Below, one piece after another: positions 27,031-35,939 of a stretch of 64,000 nucleotides of DNA. The notes beneath the pieces are model-generated. The model was not told the origin of the DNA. It ran no database searches and saw only the letters and a list, made by a program, of their open reading frames with translations. The DNA comes from Parachryseolinea silvisoli. Its GTDB lineage: Bacteria > Bacteroidota > Bacteroidia > Cytophagales > Cyclobacteriaceae. A program made the position numbers and the translations under genes. Location of the stretch: contig NZ_JAIOAO010000001.1 of NCBI RefSeq assembly GCF_021190955.1, positions 992,001 to 1,056,000 of the forward strand. The letters run 5' to 3'. Every line of letters starts with the position of its first letter. Within the stretch, counting starts at the first letter, position 1.

Positions 27031-27384
27031 ATGAATGAATTTATGTTGATTTTCAGACACCAGGACGGCAAAGCCGTAGCGTCGCCCGAGCAGATCCAGA
27101 TATGGATGAAACAAACTATGGACTGGATCGGAGGTATTGCGGCTCAGAATAAATTTAGCGGCGGCAACGGATTACCCTTTGACGATGCACGCGTTGTTTG
27201 GCCAAACGATGTTGTTACGAACGGCCCTTTTGGCGAGATCAAAGAAACCATCGGCGGCTATATTATCGTCAAAGCCGATTCCGTAGACGAAGCTGTTGCC
27301 TTTGCAAAAGGTTGCCCTGTGCTGCAGGGAGACGGTAACAGTGTAGAGGTACGTAAGATCGCCCGTGGTGACGGATTGCATTAA
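27031..27384 (+). CDS. YCII-related (DGPF-type) protein, partner of ECF42 sigma
   Basis: A 117-residue protein of the YciI/DGPF fold: M-N-E-F-M-L-I-F-R start, G-G-I-A-A-Q-N-K, the motif N-G-P-F in place of D-G-P-F, and E-A-V-A-F-A-K-G-C-P-V-L. In published surveys of ECF42 sigma factors, a DGPF protein is encoded beside the sigma gene. It is the first gene of module 1, with a hairpin between it and the sigma gene. Biochemical role unknown. Confidence 0.92.
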   Translation: MNEFMLIFRHQDGKAVASPEQIQIWMKQTMDWIGGIAAQNKFSGGNGLPFDDARVVWPNDVVTNGPFGEIKETIGGYIIVKADSVDEAVAFAKGCPVLQGDGNSVEVRKIARGDGLH

Positions 27385-27390
27385 CATTTT

Positions 27391-27429
27391 TGCCCGTTTG
27401 CTTCTTGTTAAGCATGCGGGCATTTTTTT
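27391..27429 (+). terminator. Terminator-like hairpin ending at the sigma start codon (module 1)
   Basis: TGCCCG (27391-27396) pairs with CGGGCA (27417-27422), with an inner GCTT/AAGC pairing, followed by seven T residues at 27423-27429 and then the sigma ATG at 27430. It should terminate the YCII transcript or attenuate the sigma gene; whether it is read through is not known. Confidence 0.7.
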
Positions 27430-28665
27430 ATGTCACACCATGAACTGATTCCCCACTTGTTCCGGACGGAGTTCCGGAAGATCACGGCGGTGCTCTGCAA
27501 GGCCTTTGGGTTGGAGCATATGGCCGTGGCCGAGGATTTGGCCAGCGAGACCTTTCTGGCGGCGCTGGAAACCTGGTCTTATAAAGGCGTGCCGCCAAAC
27601 CCTACCGCTTGGCTATATACGGTTGCTAAAAACAAGACTCGAAATTATATATTGCGTACGCAGGTTTTTGCCGATAAGATCACTCCCCTGCTACAGGAAG
27701 CCGAGGCGACACAGGAGGCTTTCTCAATCGACTTATCACCAGGCAATATCACGGATAGCCAATTGCAATTGTTGTTTGCTATCTGTCATCCGTCACTACC
27801 GGTAGAATCACAGGTCGCGCTTGCGCTGCGCATGCTGTGCGGGTTGGGGATCGACGAGATTGCCACCGCTTTTCTTGCCAGCAAAGACACGATCAACAAA
27901 CGACTATTTCGTGCTCGCGAGAAATTGCGTACTGCCGGTATTGTACTGGCCTTTCCTGGTCCGGCAGAGATTCCTGCCAGGCTAGATGCCGTGATGACGA
28001 CGCTTTATCTGTTATTCAGCGAAGGATATTATTCCGAGAGCCAGGACACGATGTTGCGCGAGGATCTTTGCCTGGAGGCGATGCAGCTTACGCATTTGCT
28101 AGTAGCATACGAGCCCACCAATCTACCTCCCGTAAAGGCTTTGCTCTCATTGATGTGTTTTCACGCGTCGCGGTTTGAAGCACGTCGGGGCCGACACGGT
28201 GAGCCCATTCTCTATGACGAGCAGGATGAGACACTGTGGAATCAGAACCTGATCGTGCAAGGGGCTTATTTTCTGTATGGAGCTGCGACCGGTGGTTGCC
28301 TCACAAAATATCATTTGGAAGCTACTATTGCCTATTGGAATACGCAAAAGGCCGACACACCTGAAAAGTGGGAGGCCATTCTTCAACTATATAATCAGCT
28401 ACTGTCAATTGCATATTCGCCGGTGGCGGCACTCAACCGTACGTATGCGTTATCAAAGGCGCGGGGCAAGGCCGTCGCTATTCCGGCGGCGGAACAGTTG
28501 AAGCTGGAGAGGAATCCGTTTTATTTCGCGCTGTTGGGAGAATTGTATACCGATGTCAATAGCGCCCGCGCATTGCAATACTTTGAACAAGCGCTATCGG
28601 TAGCCCGTACTGCCGGCGATCAGCAAACGATTCGCAAGAAGATTGACCGACTACGAGATGGCTGA
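27430..28665 (+). CDS. ECF42-type RNA polymerase sigma factor with C-terminal TPR-like extension
   Basis: A 411-residue sigma factor. Residues 1-170 hold sigma region 2 (E-D-L-A-S-E-T-F-L-A-A-L-E-T-W, N-P-T-A-W-L-Y-T-V-A-K-N-K) and region 4 (L-C-G-L-G-I-D-E-I-A-T-A-F-L, K-R-L-F-R-A-R-E-K-L-R). The extra 240 residues (D-A-V-M-T-T-L-Y-L-L-F-S-E-G-Y-Y, L-A-L-M/S-L-M-C-F-H-A-S-R-F and an A-L-N-R-T-Y-A-L helix repeat) are the ECF42/DUF6596 type. In this group no classical anti-sigma factor is known; the extension is needed for activity. The start is seven bases after a hairpin, so it may rely on read-through. Confidence 0.93.
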   Translation: MSHHELIPHLFRTEFRKITAVLCKAFGLEHMAVAEDLASETFLAALETWSYKGVPPNPTAWLYTVAKNKTRNYILRTQVFADKITPLLQEAEATQEAFSIDLSPGNITDSQLQLLFAICHPSLPVESQVALALRMLCGLGIDEIATAFLASKDTINKRLFRAREKLRTAGIVLAFPGPAEIPARLDAVMTTLYLLFSEGYYSESQDTMLREDLCLEAMQLTHLLVAYEPTNLPPVKALLSLMCFHASRFEARRGRHGEPILYDEQDETLWNQNLIVQGAYFLYGAATGGCLTKYHLEATIAYWNTQKADTPEKWEAILQLYNQLLSIAYSPVAALNRTYALSKARGKAVAIPAAEQLKLERNPFYFALLGELYTDVNSARALQYFEQALSVARTAGDQQTIRKKIDRLRDG

Positions 28666-28671
28666 ATAATT

Positions 28672-29157
28672 TTACCGGGGGCGGACCGGGATCCATATCT
28701 CCTCTTCAGAGTCGGGATGCTCGTTTTTGTATTTCGCTCCCAGTATTTCAAAATGTGGGCGATCATCGAGGACGTAGTCTGATGCCGGGAGCCACTCCTG
28801 GAAAATACGCTGGAAGGTGGGTATGAAAGCACTGGGGGGACCGTGGTGTATAAAGACGGCGTAGCTTCCTTCAAGGTTCAAGGGCTCCATACCGGCGGGA
28901 ATGGTTGTTATATCGGATACCTCGACGGCAGCCCACCGGTTGAAGGTTATGTGGGGTGTGAATGCCTGTGGGCTCCATCCATGATCGTAGACCTGAATGG
29001 AGTACAGGTCGGTGCCTACGGTGCTGGGAATCTCGTGGCGTCGCGGCATAAAAGTACGCCAAAGATCTGTTGTGCGGTTTTCGGCTAGCGTCGTGCGAAA
29101 GTATATGCCGATTATTTTTTTGCTGGGTAGCTGTTCGATGCGCGGCTCGGTGCTCAT
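28672..29157 (-). CDS. GyrI-like / effector-binding small-molecule-binding protein
   Basis: A 161-residue protein with the GyrI/Rob-type effector-binding fold: R-I-E-Q-L-P-S-K-K-I-I-G-I-Y-F, L-W-R-T-F-M-P-R-R, then Y-A-V-F-I-H-H-G-P-P-S-A-F and the C-terminal F-E-I-L-G-A-K-Y, E-E-I-W-I-P-V. Such stand-alone domains bind or hydrolyse hydrophobic small molecules. It sits between the two YCII-ECF42 modules, convergent with the first sigma gene (6-base gap) and divergent from the second YCII gene, so it may share regulation with them. Confidence 0.87.
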   Translation of the reverse strand: MSTEPRIEQLPSKKIIGIYFRTTLAENRTTDLWRTFMPRRHEIPSTVGTDLYSIQVYDHGWSPQAFTPHITFNRWAAVEVSDITTIPAGMEPLNLEGSYAVFIHHGPPSAFIPTFQRIFQEWLPASDYVLDDRPHFEILGAKYKNEHPDSEEEIWIPVRPR

Positions 29158-29321
29158 GCGGGTTGGAAGATCGGTTGTGTCTTGCGGATTTCCATTAAAA
29201 GTACATGTAATTTGCGTTGCTCAGGGAGCTGGAAATATTTTTTTCCTGGATGGATGTCCAATTTCGGCAAAGTCGGTCATTGTCGGTTTAAATTTATCTT
29301 TCAACGCTAAACAAGACATGT

Positions 29322-29657
29322 ATGCAGGAATTCGCATTGTTATTTCGCCAACCCAGCTATGACTACAGCCAAATTTCGTCGGAGGAGATGACGGCGCTTT
29401 CAAAAAAATGGAAAGACTGGGCCGGAGGTATTGCTGCGCAAGGCCGGCTGGTATCCAATGGCCCGCGGTTGGGTGATGCCGGCAAGGTGCTCAAAGCGGG
29501 CGGCGTCGTTACTGACGGTCCGTTTGTAGAGATCCGCGAGCGGCTGGGCAGCTTTATCGTTGTGAAGGCAGAAAGCCTGGAGGAAGCCACTACGCTGGCA
29601 CACGGATGCCCGGCACTGGATGCGCAAGGCAGCGTAGAAATACGCCCTATCATGTAA
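29322..29657 (+). CDS. Second YCII-related (DGPF) protein
   Basis: A 111-residue paralogue of the protein at 27031, with the full D-G-P-F motif, W-A-G-G-I-A-A-Q-G-R-L and E-A-T-T-L-A-H-G-C-P-A-L. It heads module 2 and is followed, after a hairpin, by a second ECF42 sigma gene. Confidence 0.92.
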   Translation: MQEFALLFRQPSYDYSQISSEEMTALSKKWKDWAGGIAAQGRLVSNGPRLGDAGKVLKAGGVVTDGPFVEIRERLGSFIVVKAESLEEATTLAHGCPALDAQGSVEIRPIM

Positions 29658-29674
29658 TCTTATCGCCCGTGAGA

Positions 29675-29712
29675 ACCCTGCCTGCTGTGGGCGGGGTCGT
29701 TTTCCTTTTTTC
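29675..29712 (+). terminator. Terminator-like hairpin before the sigma start codon (module 2)
   Basis: ACCCTGCC (29675-29682) pairs with GGCGGGGT (29690-29697) with one T-G pair and a 7-base loop. A pyrimidine run rich in T follows to 29712; the sigma ATG is at 29714. It mirrors the arrangement of module 1 though the hairpin sequence differs. Confidence 0.6.
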
Positions 29713-29713
29713 C

Positions 29714-30958
29714 ATGATACAAAAACACGACGCACTTAAACAGCTTTTCCAACGGGAATTTTCCAAAATGGTGGCCGTTATCGCCCGTTTGTACGGGCTG
29801 GAGCATATCGCCCTCGCAGAAGACATCGTGAGCGAGACATTTCTGCAGGCCATGGAGAGCTGGGAAAAGCGTGGTATGCCCGAACATGCCACCGCCTGGC
29901 TATATGCCGTGGCGAAGCAAAAGACGTTGTATCACTTTCGTCGCACAAAGATCCTGCAAGACAAAGTACTGCCATCCGTTGCCTCTAACGCATCAACAAA
30001 AGCAGATGCTGTCGAGCCCGACTTTTCACAACAGGGAATTCGTGACAGTCAGTTGCAAATGATGTTTGCGATTTGCACGCCGGCAATTGCCAGTGAAGCC
30101 CAGATCGGTCTGGCGCTGCGCATTTTATGCGGCTTTGGTATAGACGAGATTGCCGAGGCGTTTCTATCTAATAAAGAGACTATCAATAAACGCTTGTTCC
30201 GTGCACGGGAGAAGTTGCGTACGGAACGTGTTGCGATGGAGTTTCCACCGGAACATACGCTCGCGGCCCGACTGGACAACGTACTGCATATACTCTATCT
30301 GCTATTTAACGAGGGGTATTATTCTACCACCCAGGATAGGGTTCTGCAAAAGGACATGTGTATCGAGGCCATGCGGCTGTGCCTGTTGTTAACTGATTAC
30401 CCCCCTACCCGTACCCCGAAGACACATGCACTGTTGGCATTGATGTGTTTTCACGCATCGCGGTTTAACGCCCGCCAGGCTTCCTACAGCGATCTGCCTG
30501 TGCTGTACGAAGAACAGGATGAGCAACTGTGGGACCAGGCGTTAATCAATCAGGGTCGCCATTACTTAAATCTATCTGTCGAAGGTGACGATCTTAGCTC
30601 ATATCATTTAGAGGCACGAATCGCTTCCTGGCATTGCATTAAAGAAGATACGGCAGAAAAATGGGAGGAGATTCTGCAGTTATATAACGATTTGCTATTT
30701 ATTAATTATTCTCCCAGTGTGGCCCTTAACCGCACCTTTGCGTTATATAAAGCACGTGGCTGGCAACCGGCACTTGCAGAAGCCGAGAAGCTCAGGCTTG
30801 AGAACAATCATTTCTACTTTCTCTTGTTGGGCGAGCTATACCGGCACACCGACGCGCTACAAGCACTGGCTCATTTCCGCCGGGCACATACATTGGCCAG
30901 AACGCAAGCGGAGAAGCGTGGTATCCAGGAGAGAATTGATGCGCTCGGTAGTGCTTGA
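29714..30958 (+). CDS. Second ECF42-type sigma factor
   Basis: The ATG at 29714 is chosen; upstream in-frame codons overlap the YCII gene and the hairpin and have no sigma character. The 414-residue protein matches the sigma factor at 27430 along its length: E-D-I-V-S-E-T-F-L-Q-A-M-E-S-W, F-G-I-D-E-I-A-E-A-F-L, N-K-R-L-F-R-A-R-E-K-L-R, N-E-G-Y-Y-S, L-M-C-F-H-A-S-R-F and E-E-I-L-Q-L-Y-N-D-L-L. The two are clear paralogues that have diverged a good deal, so the duplication is not recent. Its stop directly abuts the stop of the convergent DUF1801 gene. Confidence 0.93.
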   Translation: MIQKHDALKQLFQREFSKMVAVIARLYGLEHIALAEDIVSETFLQAMESWEKRGMPEHATAWLYAVAKQKTLYHFRRTKILQDKVLPSVASNASTKADAVEPDFSQQGIRDSQLQMMFAICTPAIASEAQIGLALRILCGFGIDEIAEAFLSNKETINKRLFRAREKLRTERVAMEFPPEHTLAARLDNVLHILYLLFNEGYYSTTQDRVLQKDMCIEAMRLCLLLTDYPPTRTPKTHALLALMCFHASRFNARQASYSDLPVLYEEQDEQLWDQALINQGRHYLNLSVEGDDLSSYHLEARIASWHCIKEDTAEKWEEILQLYNDLLFINYSPSVALNRTFALYKARGWQPALAEAEKLRLENNHFYFLLLGELYRHTDALQALAHFRRAHTLARTQAEKRGIQERIDALGSA

Positions 30959-31354
30959 TTACTTTTTCTTTTTGGCTTTTGATTGTTCTTTCTCCTTTGC
31001 CCTGGCTTCGTTTTGCAACGCGCGGTATTTTACGATACGGCTCACGAGTGTCAGCGGCAACGGCTCGTCCAGCGGAAACTGCACGGAGCCTTTGCCTCCT
31101 TCGTATTTGGCGAGCTCTTTCTTAAATTCTTCAATGCCCTGGGGGGCCGGATAAAAACCGATGTGGTTTTTATAGGCTGCGAAGTGCACCAGATTGCCAT
31201 GGAGGTAAAAGGTGGGCATTGCATAGCTGATCTTTTCTTCAGCTTTTGGCGCCGCCTTGTGGATTGTTTCGCGCACTTGTTTGAGGAGCTTCTGAATTGC
31301 CGGTGGGAACGCAGCAATATACTCGTCGATGGTGTTTGCCTGTACGTTTTGCAT
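30959..31354 (-). CDS. DUF1801 (YdhG-like) small protein
   Basis: A 131-residue protein of the DUF1801 family: T-I-D-E-Y-I-A-A-F-P-P-A-I-Q-K-L-L, K-A-E-E-K-I-S-Y-A-M-P-T-F, N-H-I-G-F-Y-P-A-P and F-P-L-D-E-P-L-P-L-T-L-V-S-R-I-V. The fold is frataxin-like and some members are annotated as iron chaperones, on thin evidence. The C-terminus is a Lys-rich tail. There is no base between its stop codon and that of the convergent sigma gene. Confidence 0.88.
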   Translation of the reverse strand: MQNVQANTIDEYIAAFPPAIQKLLKQVRETIHKAAPKAEEKISYAMPTFYLHGNLVHFAAYKNHIGFYPAPQGIEEFKKELAKYEGGKGSVQFPLDEPLPLTLVSRIVKYRALQNEARAKEKEQSKAKKKK

Positions 31355-31441
31355 AATCGGGGGAGTTTATACTCAAATTTACAGGCATTTGTCGTGTTCG
31401 ACGGAGGGTGATCGTGCCTTTTTAAGGGGGAAAAAGGGGCA

Positions 31442-32155
31442 TTATGCTTTTCGCGTTAGTTGCCGAATGGCGGCCAGGTGTGCGAAAAGCACGATTGGCA
31501 CAACGCATGTGGGCAACCAGCTGTAGGGAAAGTTAAGGATCGCGACGTTGGGTTGATCGAAGGCAAATTGCTGGAATGGCGAGGGCGCTGACAATGCAGC
31601 GTTTATGACAATATTGAGCAAAAGGCCCAGGCATAAAATGTTCCAGATCAGCAGCACCGATTTATTTAGCTTGCCTCGTGTTACTCCGACATACGCAACA
31701 ACCGGGGCGGTAATGCCCGCAAGGATGTCGAAGTTACGGCCTTCAAAGGTCATGAGCTGCGGGATAGCCTGATGTATGTATAACAAAAACAGAATGATCT
31801 CGACGGGAATACGTATGACGTGCAGCCACGTTAGGGCAGGCAATGACAAGTCGTCGACAAACTGGCGTCCGGCTTTGGTGGCGAATAAGAGAATAATCGT
31901 GAGCAATGGGGGAAACAACCCCAAAGCAAAGATACGCGGCGGCATTGCAGTAGTGTCGGTATTATAGATACCTTTTAGTGTCAGGACGGTTTGCAAGGCC
32001 AGCCATGCTACCAGGCAGATAATAATGACGTAGTGTCTATCTTTTTGGCTACCGGGATAGTGGATGCTACGGCAGAACAGGTAGATCGTGAGAACAGTTG
32101 TAAAGGCGAATACCCAAGGAATGTAAGCTGGAAGTGGTGGTAGGTCAGGTGACAT
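31442..32155 (-). CDS. Integral membrane protein of unknown function
   Basis: A 237-residue protein with about seven predicted hydrophobic helices (for example Y-I-P-W-V-F-A-F-T-T-V-L-T-I-Y and V-L-L-I-W-N-I-L-C-L-G-L-L-L-N-I-V). I do not recognise conserved catalytic residues. It starts 11 bases after the methyltransferase stop, so it is probably translated from the same message, which could be accidental. Confidence 0.75.
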   Translation of the reverse strand: MSPDLPPLPAYIPWVFAFTTVLTIYLFCRSIHYPGSQKDRHYVIIICLVAWLALQTVLTLKGIYNTDTTAMPPRIFALGLFPPLLTIILLFATKAGRQFVDDLSLPALTWLHVIRIPVEIILFLLYIHQAIPQLMTFEGRNFDILAGITAPVVAYVGVTRGKLNKSVLLIWNILCLGLLLNIVINAALSAPSPFQQFAFDQPNVAILNFPYSWLPTCVVPIVLFAHLAAIRQLTRKA

Positions 32156-32166
32156 GACGGGTGGCG

Positions 32167-33336
32167 TTAGGATTCGAGCGTGAAGTCGTATGATATGCCA
32201 TCGATGTCTTTGCCTTCGCGTAGGTTGGCGAGGCGACGCGTGATGATACCAATGGCTTCGGCGCCATTGTCACTTGTGATACACGAGCGCTTCATTTTAA
32301 TGCACCGGGCCAGGGTGGTGCCGCTGCCGCCGTAGAAGTCGCCCACGAGGTCGTTCTCCCGCGTGGTAATCGAAAGAATGTATTCGAGTAGTTGTTCAGG
32401 TTTCTTAGAGTCTTTGAAGTCGATGCCCTCTCCTCCTTCTTTATAGACGTTCGGAACGATCTCCGTAAAGTCGAGGTCATTGGTGGGTAGCACGGGGCGG
32501 CCGGCGGTAAGGGTTGACTGAAAGTATACGCCGCTGCTACGTTTAGCGGTTTGTGTTTGGAACCAGCGGTATCCCAGCCCTTCGTTTTCCAAACCCGGCA
32601 CACGTACCAGCAGATTGTCGCCCAGCGGGCGCAGGTAGCTTTCGAAAAATTCGCCCGACCAGTTTGCCGTCGCGAGCTTTCCGGCGATGATGTACCGGCG
32701 CAGATTGTGCACGGCGGGTTCTTCGCGGTGTATCTTGTATTGTCCTGGATGGTATATCTCTACCTCTTTGCCTTGAATGGTTCGCCGTTCAGGTTGATCG
32801 GTTAACGTTTCGATGCGGTGGTCAAACTTCTCCAGGCGGGGGTGTTTTTGTTCGGTATAGAACCGGGTCTGTTTGTCCTTACGGTAGAACAGCAGGTATT
32901 CGTACACATCGTGATACGTGGCATTAATCATCAGCTGCCGTTCGCTGTGCCGGATCTTGACGGGAAACAGGCCGATAAAACACTCGGATCCAAATACAGT
33001 ATCGCAGATGTGCTTGAGGTTAAACAGCTCCATCTGGTTGATCGACAGTACAAGGAATCCCTGCCTGCGAAGCAATTTATAGGTATTGCTTACCACCTCG
33101 TGCAACTGCTCAGACCAATGGGCGGATCTGTCGCGGTAGTGCTTTCGCGAGCCGCGTGCCCGCTTGGTATTATAGGGCGGATCGAGATAAATAAGCTGAA
33201 ATGCTTCCTGATAACCCGTTATTAGGGTGCGTGTCAGGGTGGCTGCCTCTTGCTGGAAAAGCTTATAGTTATTTCCTTCCGCCGGCGGCGGAGTCTGGAC
33301 TGCCTGTTGTTGCTCCTGTATAACGTTGTCAATCAC
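32167..33336 (-). CDS. Site-specific adenine DNA methyltransferase, beta-class (orphan)
   Basis: A 389-residue enzyme. The catalytic motif IV D-P-P-Y-N-T is at 52-57, early in the sequence; the S-adenosylmethionine-binding motif F-Y-G-G-S-G-T-T comes late (about 340), with a D-L-V-G-D just before it. That circular order is the beta class, as in type III Mod and related N6-adenine or N4-cytosine enzymes. A variable region with a target-recognition role lies between. No restriction subunit gene is adjacent, so it is probably a solitary methyltransferase with an epigenetic role, or the remains of a restriction-modification unit. Confidence 0.92.
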   Translation of the reverse strand: MIDNVIQEQQQAVQTPPPAEGNNYKLFQQEAATLTRTLITGYQEAFQLIYLDPPYNTKRARGSRKHYRDRSAHWSEQLHEVVSNTYKLLRRQGFLVLSINQMELFNLKHICDTVFGSECFIGLFPVKIRHSERQLMINATYHDVYEYLLFYRKDKQTRFYTEQKHPRLEKFDHRIETLTDQPERRTIQGKEVEIYHPGQYKIHREEPAVHNLRRYIIAGKLATANWSGEFFESYLRPLGDNLLVRVPGLENEGLGYRWFQTQTAKRSSGVYFQSTLTAGRPVLPTNDLDFTEIVPNVYKEGGEGIDFKDSKKPEQLLEYILSITTRENDLVGDFYGGSGTTLARCIKMKRSCITSDNGAEAIGIITRRLANLREGKDIDGISYDFTLES

Positions 33337-33428
33337 AACTGCTCTTCGGTTTGGGTGATTGACGAAATTAACAGTTTATTTGTTACCGACAAGTTTTTGC
33401 TCAGCCTGTCCGTGGAATGGCCGTCGTG

Positions 33429-35816
33429 CTATTCGTCACGCAGTGTGTCGACCGGGTTTATACGGGCCAGGTGCCAGGACTTGTAACCAATGGTCAGCGA
33501 TGCGATAATGAGTAATAAACCAATGCCCATGCTGTAGGTAAATATGTTTGTCGCCTGGTAATATTTCCAAATTGCGCTCATGATGACACTGGTCCACATG
33601 GCGCTTGCCCAGGCCCCCAACAAAGAGGCGACGAGCAAGATGATGACGAATTCGGTGTTTACGATACGACTGATCGACACCGTCGACGCGCCCAGAATCT
33701 TGCGGATGCCGAGCTCTTTGGTGCGTTTGATGATATTCAGGGACAATAACGTAAACAGTCCCGTGGCAGAAAGGAGCATCGCGACAGTCCCCAGGAATGC
33801 GTATGAATACATGATGCTGACATTCAGTTTGTCAACCTGCTGCAGGGTGGAGACCAGCATGCGGCCTGGATATAGCCGATTGGGGAATACTTCATTCCAT
33901 TGGTTGGCCAGGTAAGTATTGACGGACGACACGTTGCCGGCATCGGCACTGACAACAAGGTGTTTGTACTCATCGGGCTTTATGTAGCGGATCATCATCG
34001 GTTCCATTTCATGCCACAGACCCCGGGTATATACATCTTTTACGACGCCGATCACTGTCAACCGAGTGGTGTCACGCCAAAGAATTTCCTTGCCAACGGA
34101 TTCGGCCCATCCGAATCGGTCGGCAAGCTTACGCGTAATGATGACAGATTCTTGCTGGTCTGTTTGGGAGTCCTTGCGGAAGTCGCGTCCCTCCAGCAGT
34201 TTCACTTCCATGGCTTGCAGGTAGTTGTCCCCTACTTCGATGATATCCGCTTCCATGGGGAGCGTCGCGTATCGAATCGGCTCGTGTGTATGCTCGGAGA
34301 AGATGCCGGTTTTTGCACCCGCGATAGCCAGGATGTTGGAATTTGCTTGCAGTGCATTGCGATAGGTTTCAAACTCCGACCTGTCATTTACCGGAACGAC
34401 TACCGCACCCCGTACGTCAAAGCCCAGATCGTATGCACGCTGATACCGGGCGTTTTGCATAAAGGCTACTGCGCTGATCACGGCGATAAGTGAAATGGTG
34501 AATTGTAAGCCTAGCAAGGTGCGCGTGAAGTAGTTGGTTCCGGCAAAGCGCAATTTCCCCTTGAGAATGGTAACCGGCTCAAACCGGCTGATGTAAAATG
34601 CGGGATAGCTTCCGGCAACAATGCCCGTTATCAGCAGAATAGAGACCAGGAAAATAACAAACGCCGGATTTTGCAGATAGTGATTCGTGAGGTGAATGTT
34701 GTTGTCAGTCATGATATTCCATCCATCGATCAACAGGTCTGTGATGCCCAGCGACAATATGAGCGCGAGCAGACATATGCAGGTAGTCTCGCCAATAAAT
34801 TGTACGATCAACTGGATGCGTAAGCTGCCCATCACTTTTCGCAATCCAATCTCTTTCAGGCGACGGGTGGAAATAGCAATGGCGGTATTGGTCAGGTTAA
34901 AGCAGGCGATGAGCAGAATCAACATTGACATGATCACGGAACCAATAATGGCTGCGAGGGGCGGCGCGGCCCAGGTTGCGGCACGTACCTGATCGTCGCG
35001 ATCGCGATATGCCAGTGTTGTAAATGGGTCGAGCACAAATTCATGTATGCGAAAGTCTTCGCGTACCCGGTTGTTGTTTTCGGTGTAGGCTTGTAATTGT
35101 TTTTGTACGCCGGCAACGCGCGTTTCGTCTTCGATTTGTATATATAGCGTCGTCTCGTGGCGCCAGTCGTCGACGCGGATGTCTTTGTACTCGTCGCGGA
35201 AACCCCCGATGTTCATATAGGCCGAGCCCTCGCGCCGGTAGAAGCTGGAGTTGGCCACGGGCTCGCGGAAGATGCCAGCGATCTTTACTTCTTTAAGCTC
35301 GCCGCCATAGACTTGTGTGATTGTCTTACCGAAAGCTTCTGAAGGAGTACGAAACAAACGTACGGCCATGGACTCGCTAACAAAGACACTCGTTTTGTCA
35401 TGCAAGTCGACGGGGTTGCCTGCCATAAAATCGAATGAGAACATTTCAAAAAAAGCGGGATCAACATATGTGAGGTTGGCGGCGAAGAGGTCGTTGTCGC
35501 GTTTGAAGTTGGAGCCCGAATATAAATAGTGTGTGGTGTGACGGACGTCGGGAATTGTTTTATCGATTACCTCGCCCAATGGCAGCGGTGCATATCCCAC
35601 ACGTGTGAGCTCGTTCTCAAAGGTTTGAACAGCGCTGACACGGTAGATGCTTTCGCTGTTTTTATGTATTGTATCAAAGGTAGCGTCGTACTCAAAGGCC
35701 AGAAATGATATGATGCAACAGGCCAGGGCAATGCTCATGCCGCCGATGTTGATCATGATGAAGATTCTATTCTTCATCATGCTGCGGAAGGTTATGAGTA
35801 GGTAGGTTTTTATCAT
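33429..35816 (-). CDS. MacB/FtsX-type ABC transporter permease
   Basis: The ATG at 35816 gives the typical beginning M-I-K-T-Y-L-L-I-T-F-R-S-M-M-K-N-R; an upstream one at 35828 is possible. The protein of 795 residues has the two-block FtsX layout: first membrane helix then a large periplasmic domain, FtsX block with R-R-L-K-E-I-G-L-R-K-V-M-G (about 325-340), then a second periplasmic domain and the final block with R-T-K-E-L-G-I-R-K-I-L-G-A-S. No prefix domain, unlike the permease at 24335. No ATPase gene nearby. Confidence 0.93.
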   Translation of the reverse strand: MIKTYLLITFRSMMKNRIFIMINIGGMSIALACCIISFLAFEYDATFDTIHKNSESIYRVSAVQTFENELTRVGYAPLPLGEVIDKTIPDVRHTTHYLYSGSNFKRDNDLFAANLTYVDPAFFEMFSFDFMAGNPVDLHDKTSVFVSESMAVRLFRTPSEAFGKTITQVYGGELKEVKIAGIFREPVANSSFYRREGSAYMNIGGFRDEYKDIRVDDWRHETTLYIQIEDETRVAGVQKQLQAYTENNNRVREDFRIHEFVLDPFTTLAYRDRDDQVRAATWAAPPLAAIIGSVIMSMLILLIACFNLTNTAIAISTRRLKEIGLRKVMGSLRIQLIVQFIGETTCICLLALILSLGITDLLIDGWNIMTDNNIHLTNHYLQNPAFVIFLVSILLITGIVAGSYPAFYISRFEPVTILKGKLRFAGTNYFTRTLLGLQFTISLIAVISAVAFMQNARYQRAYDLGFDVRGAVVVPVNDRSEFETYRNALQANSNILAIAGAKTGIFSEHTHEPIRYATLPMEADIIEVGDNYLQAMEVKLLEGRDFRKDSQTDQQESVIITRKLADRFGWAESVGKEILWRDTTRLTVIGVVKDVYTRGLWHEMEPMMIRYIKPDEYKHLVVSADAGNVSSVNTYLANQWNEVFPNRLYPGRMLVSTLQQVDKLNVSIMYSYAFLGTVAMLLSATGLFTLLSLNIIKRTKELGIRKILGASTVSISRIVNTEFVIILLVASLLGAWASAMWTSVIMSAIWKYYQATNIFTYSMGIGLLLIIASLTIGYKSWHLARINPVDTLRDE

Positions 35817-35939
35817 GCATATTACCATGACAACAAATATGCCAGCGGGTCAACGGCTAATTTAGCCGGATTTGTCTGCTTTTGCGAATGCCGCTTGTTC
35901 GGTTGCGAACGAGGTTGTTCGTCGGTGGACGGAACCGAG

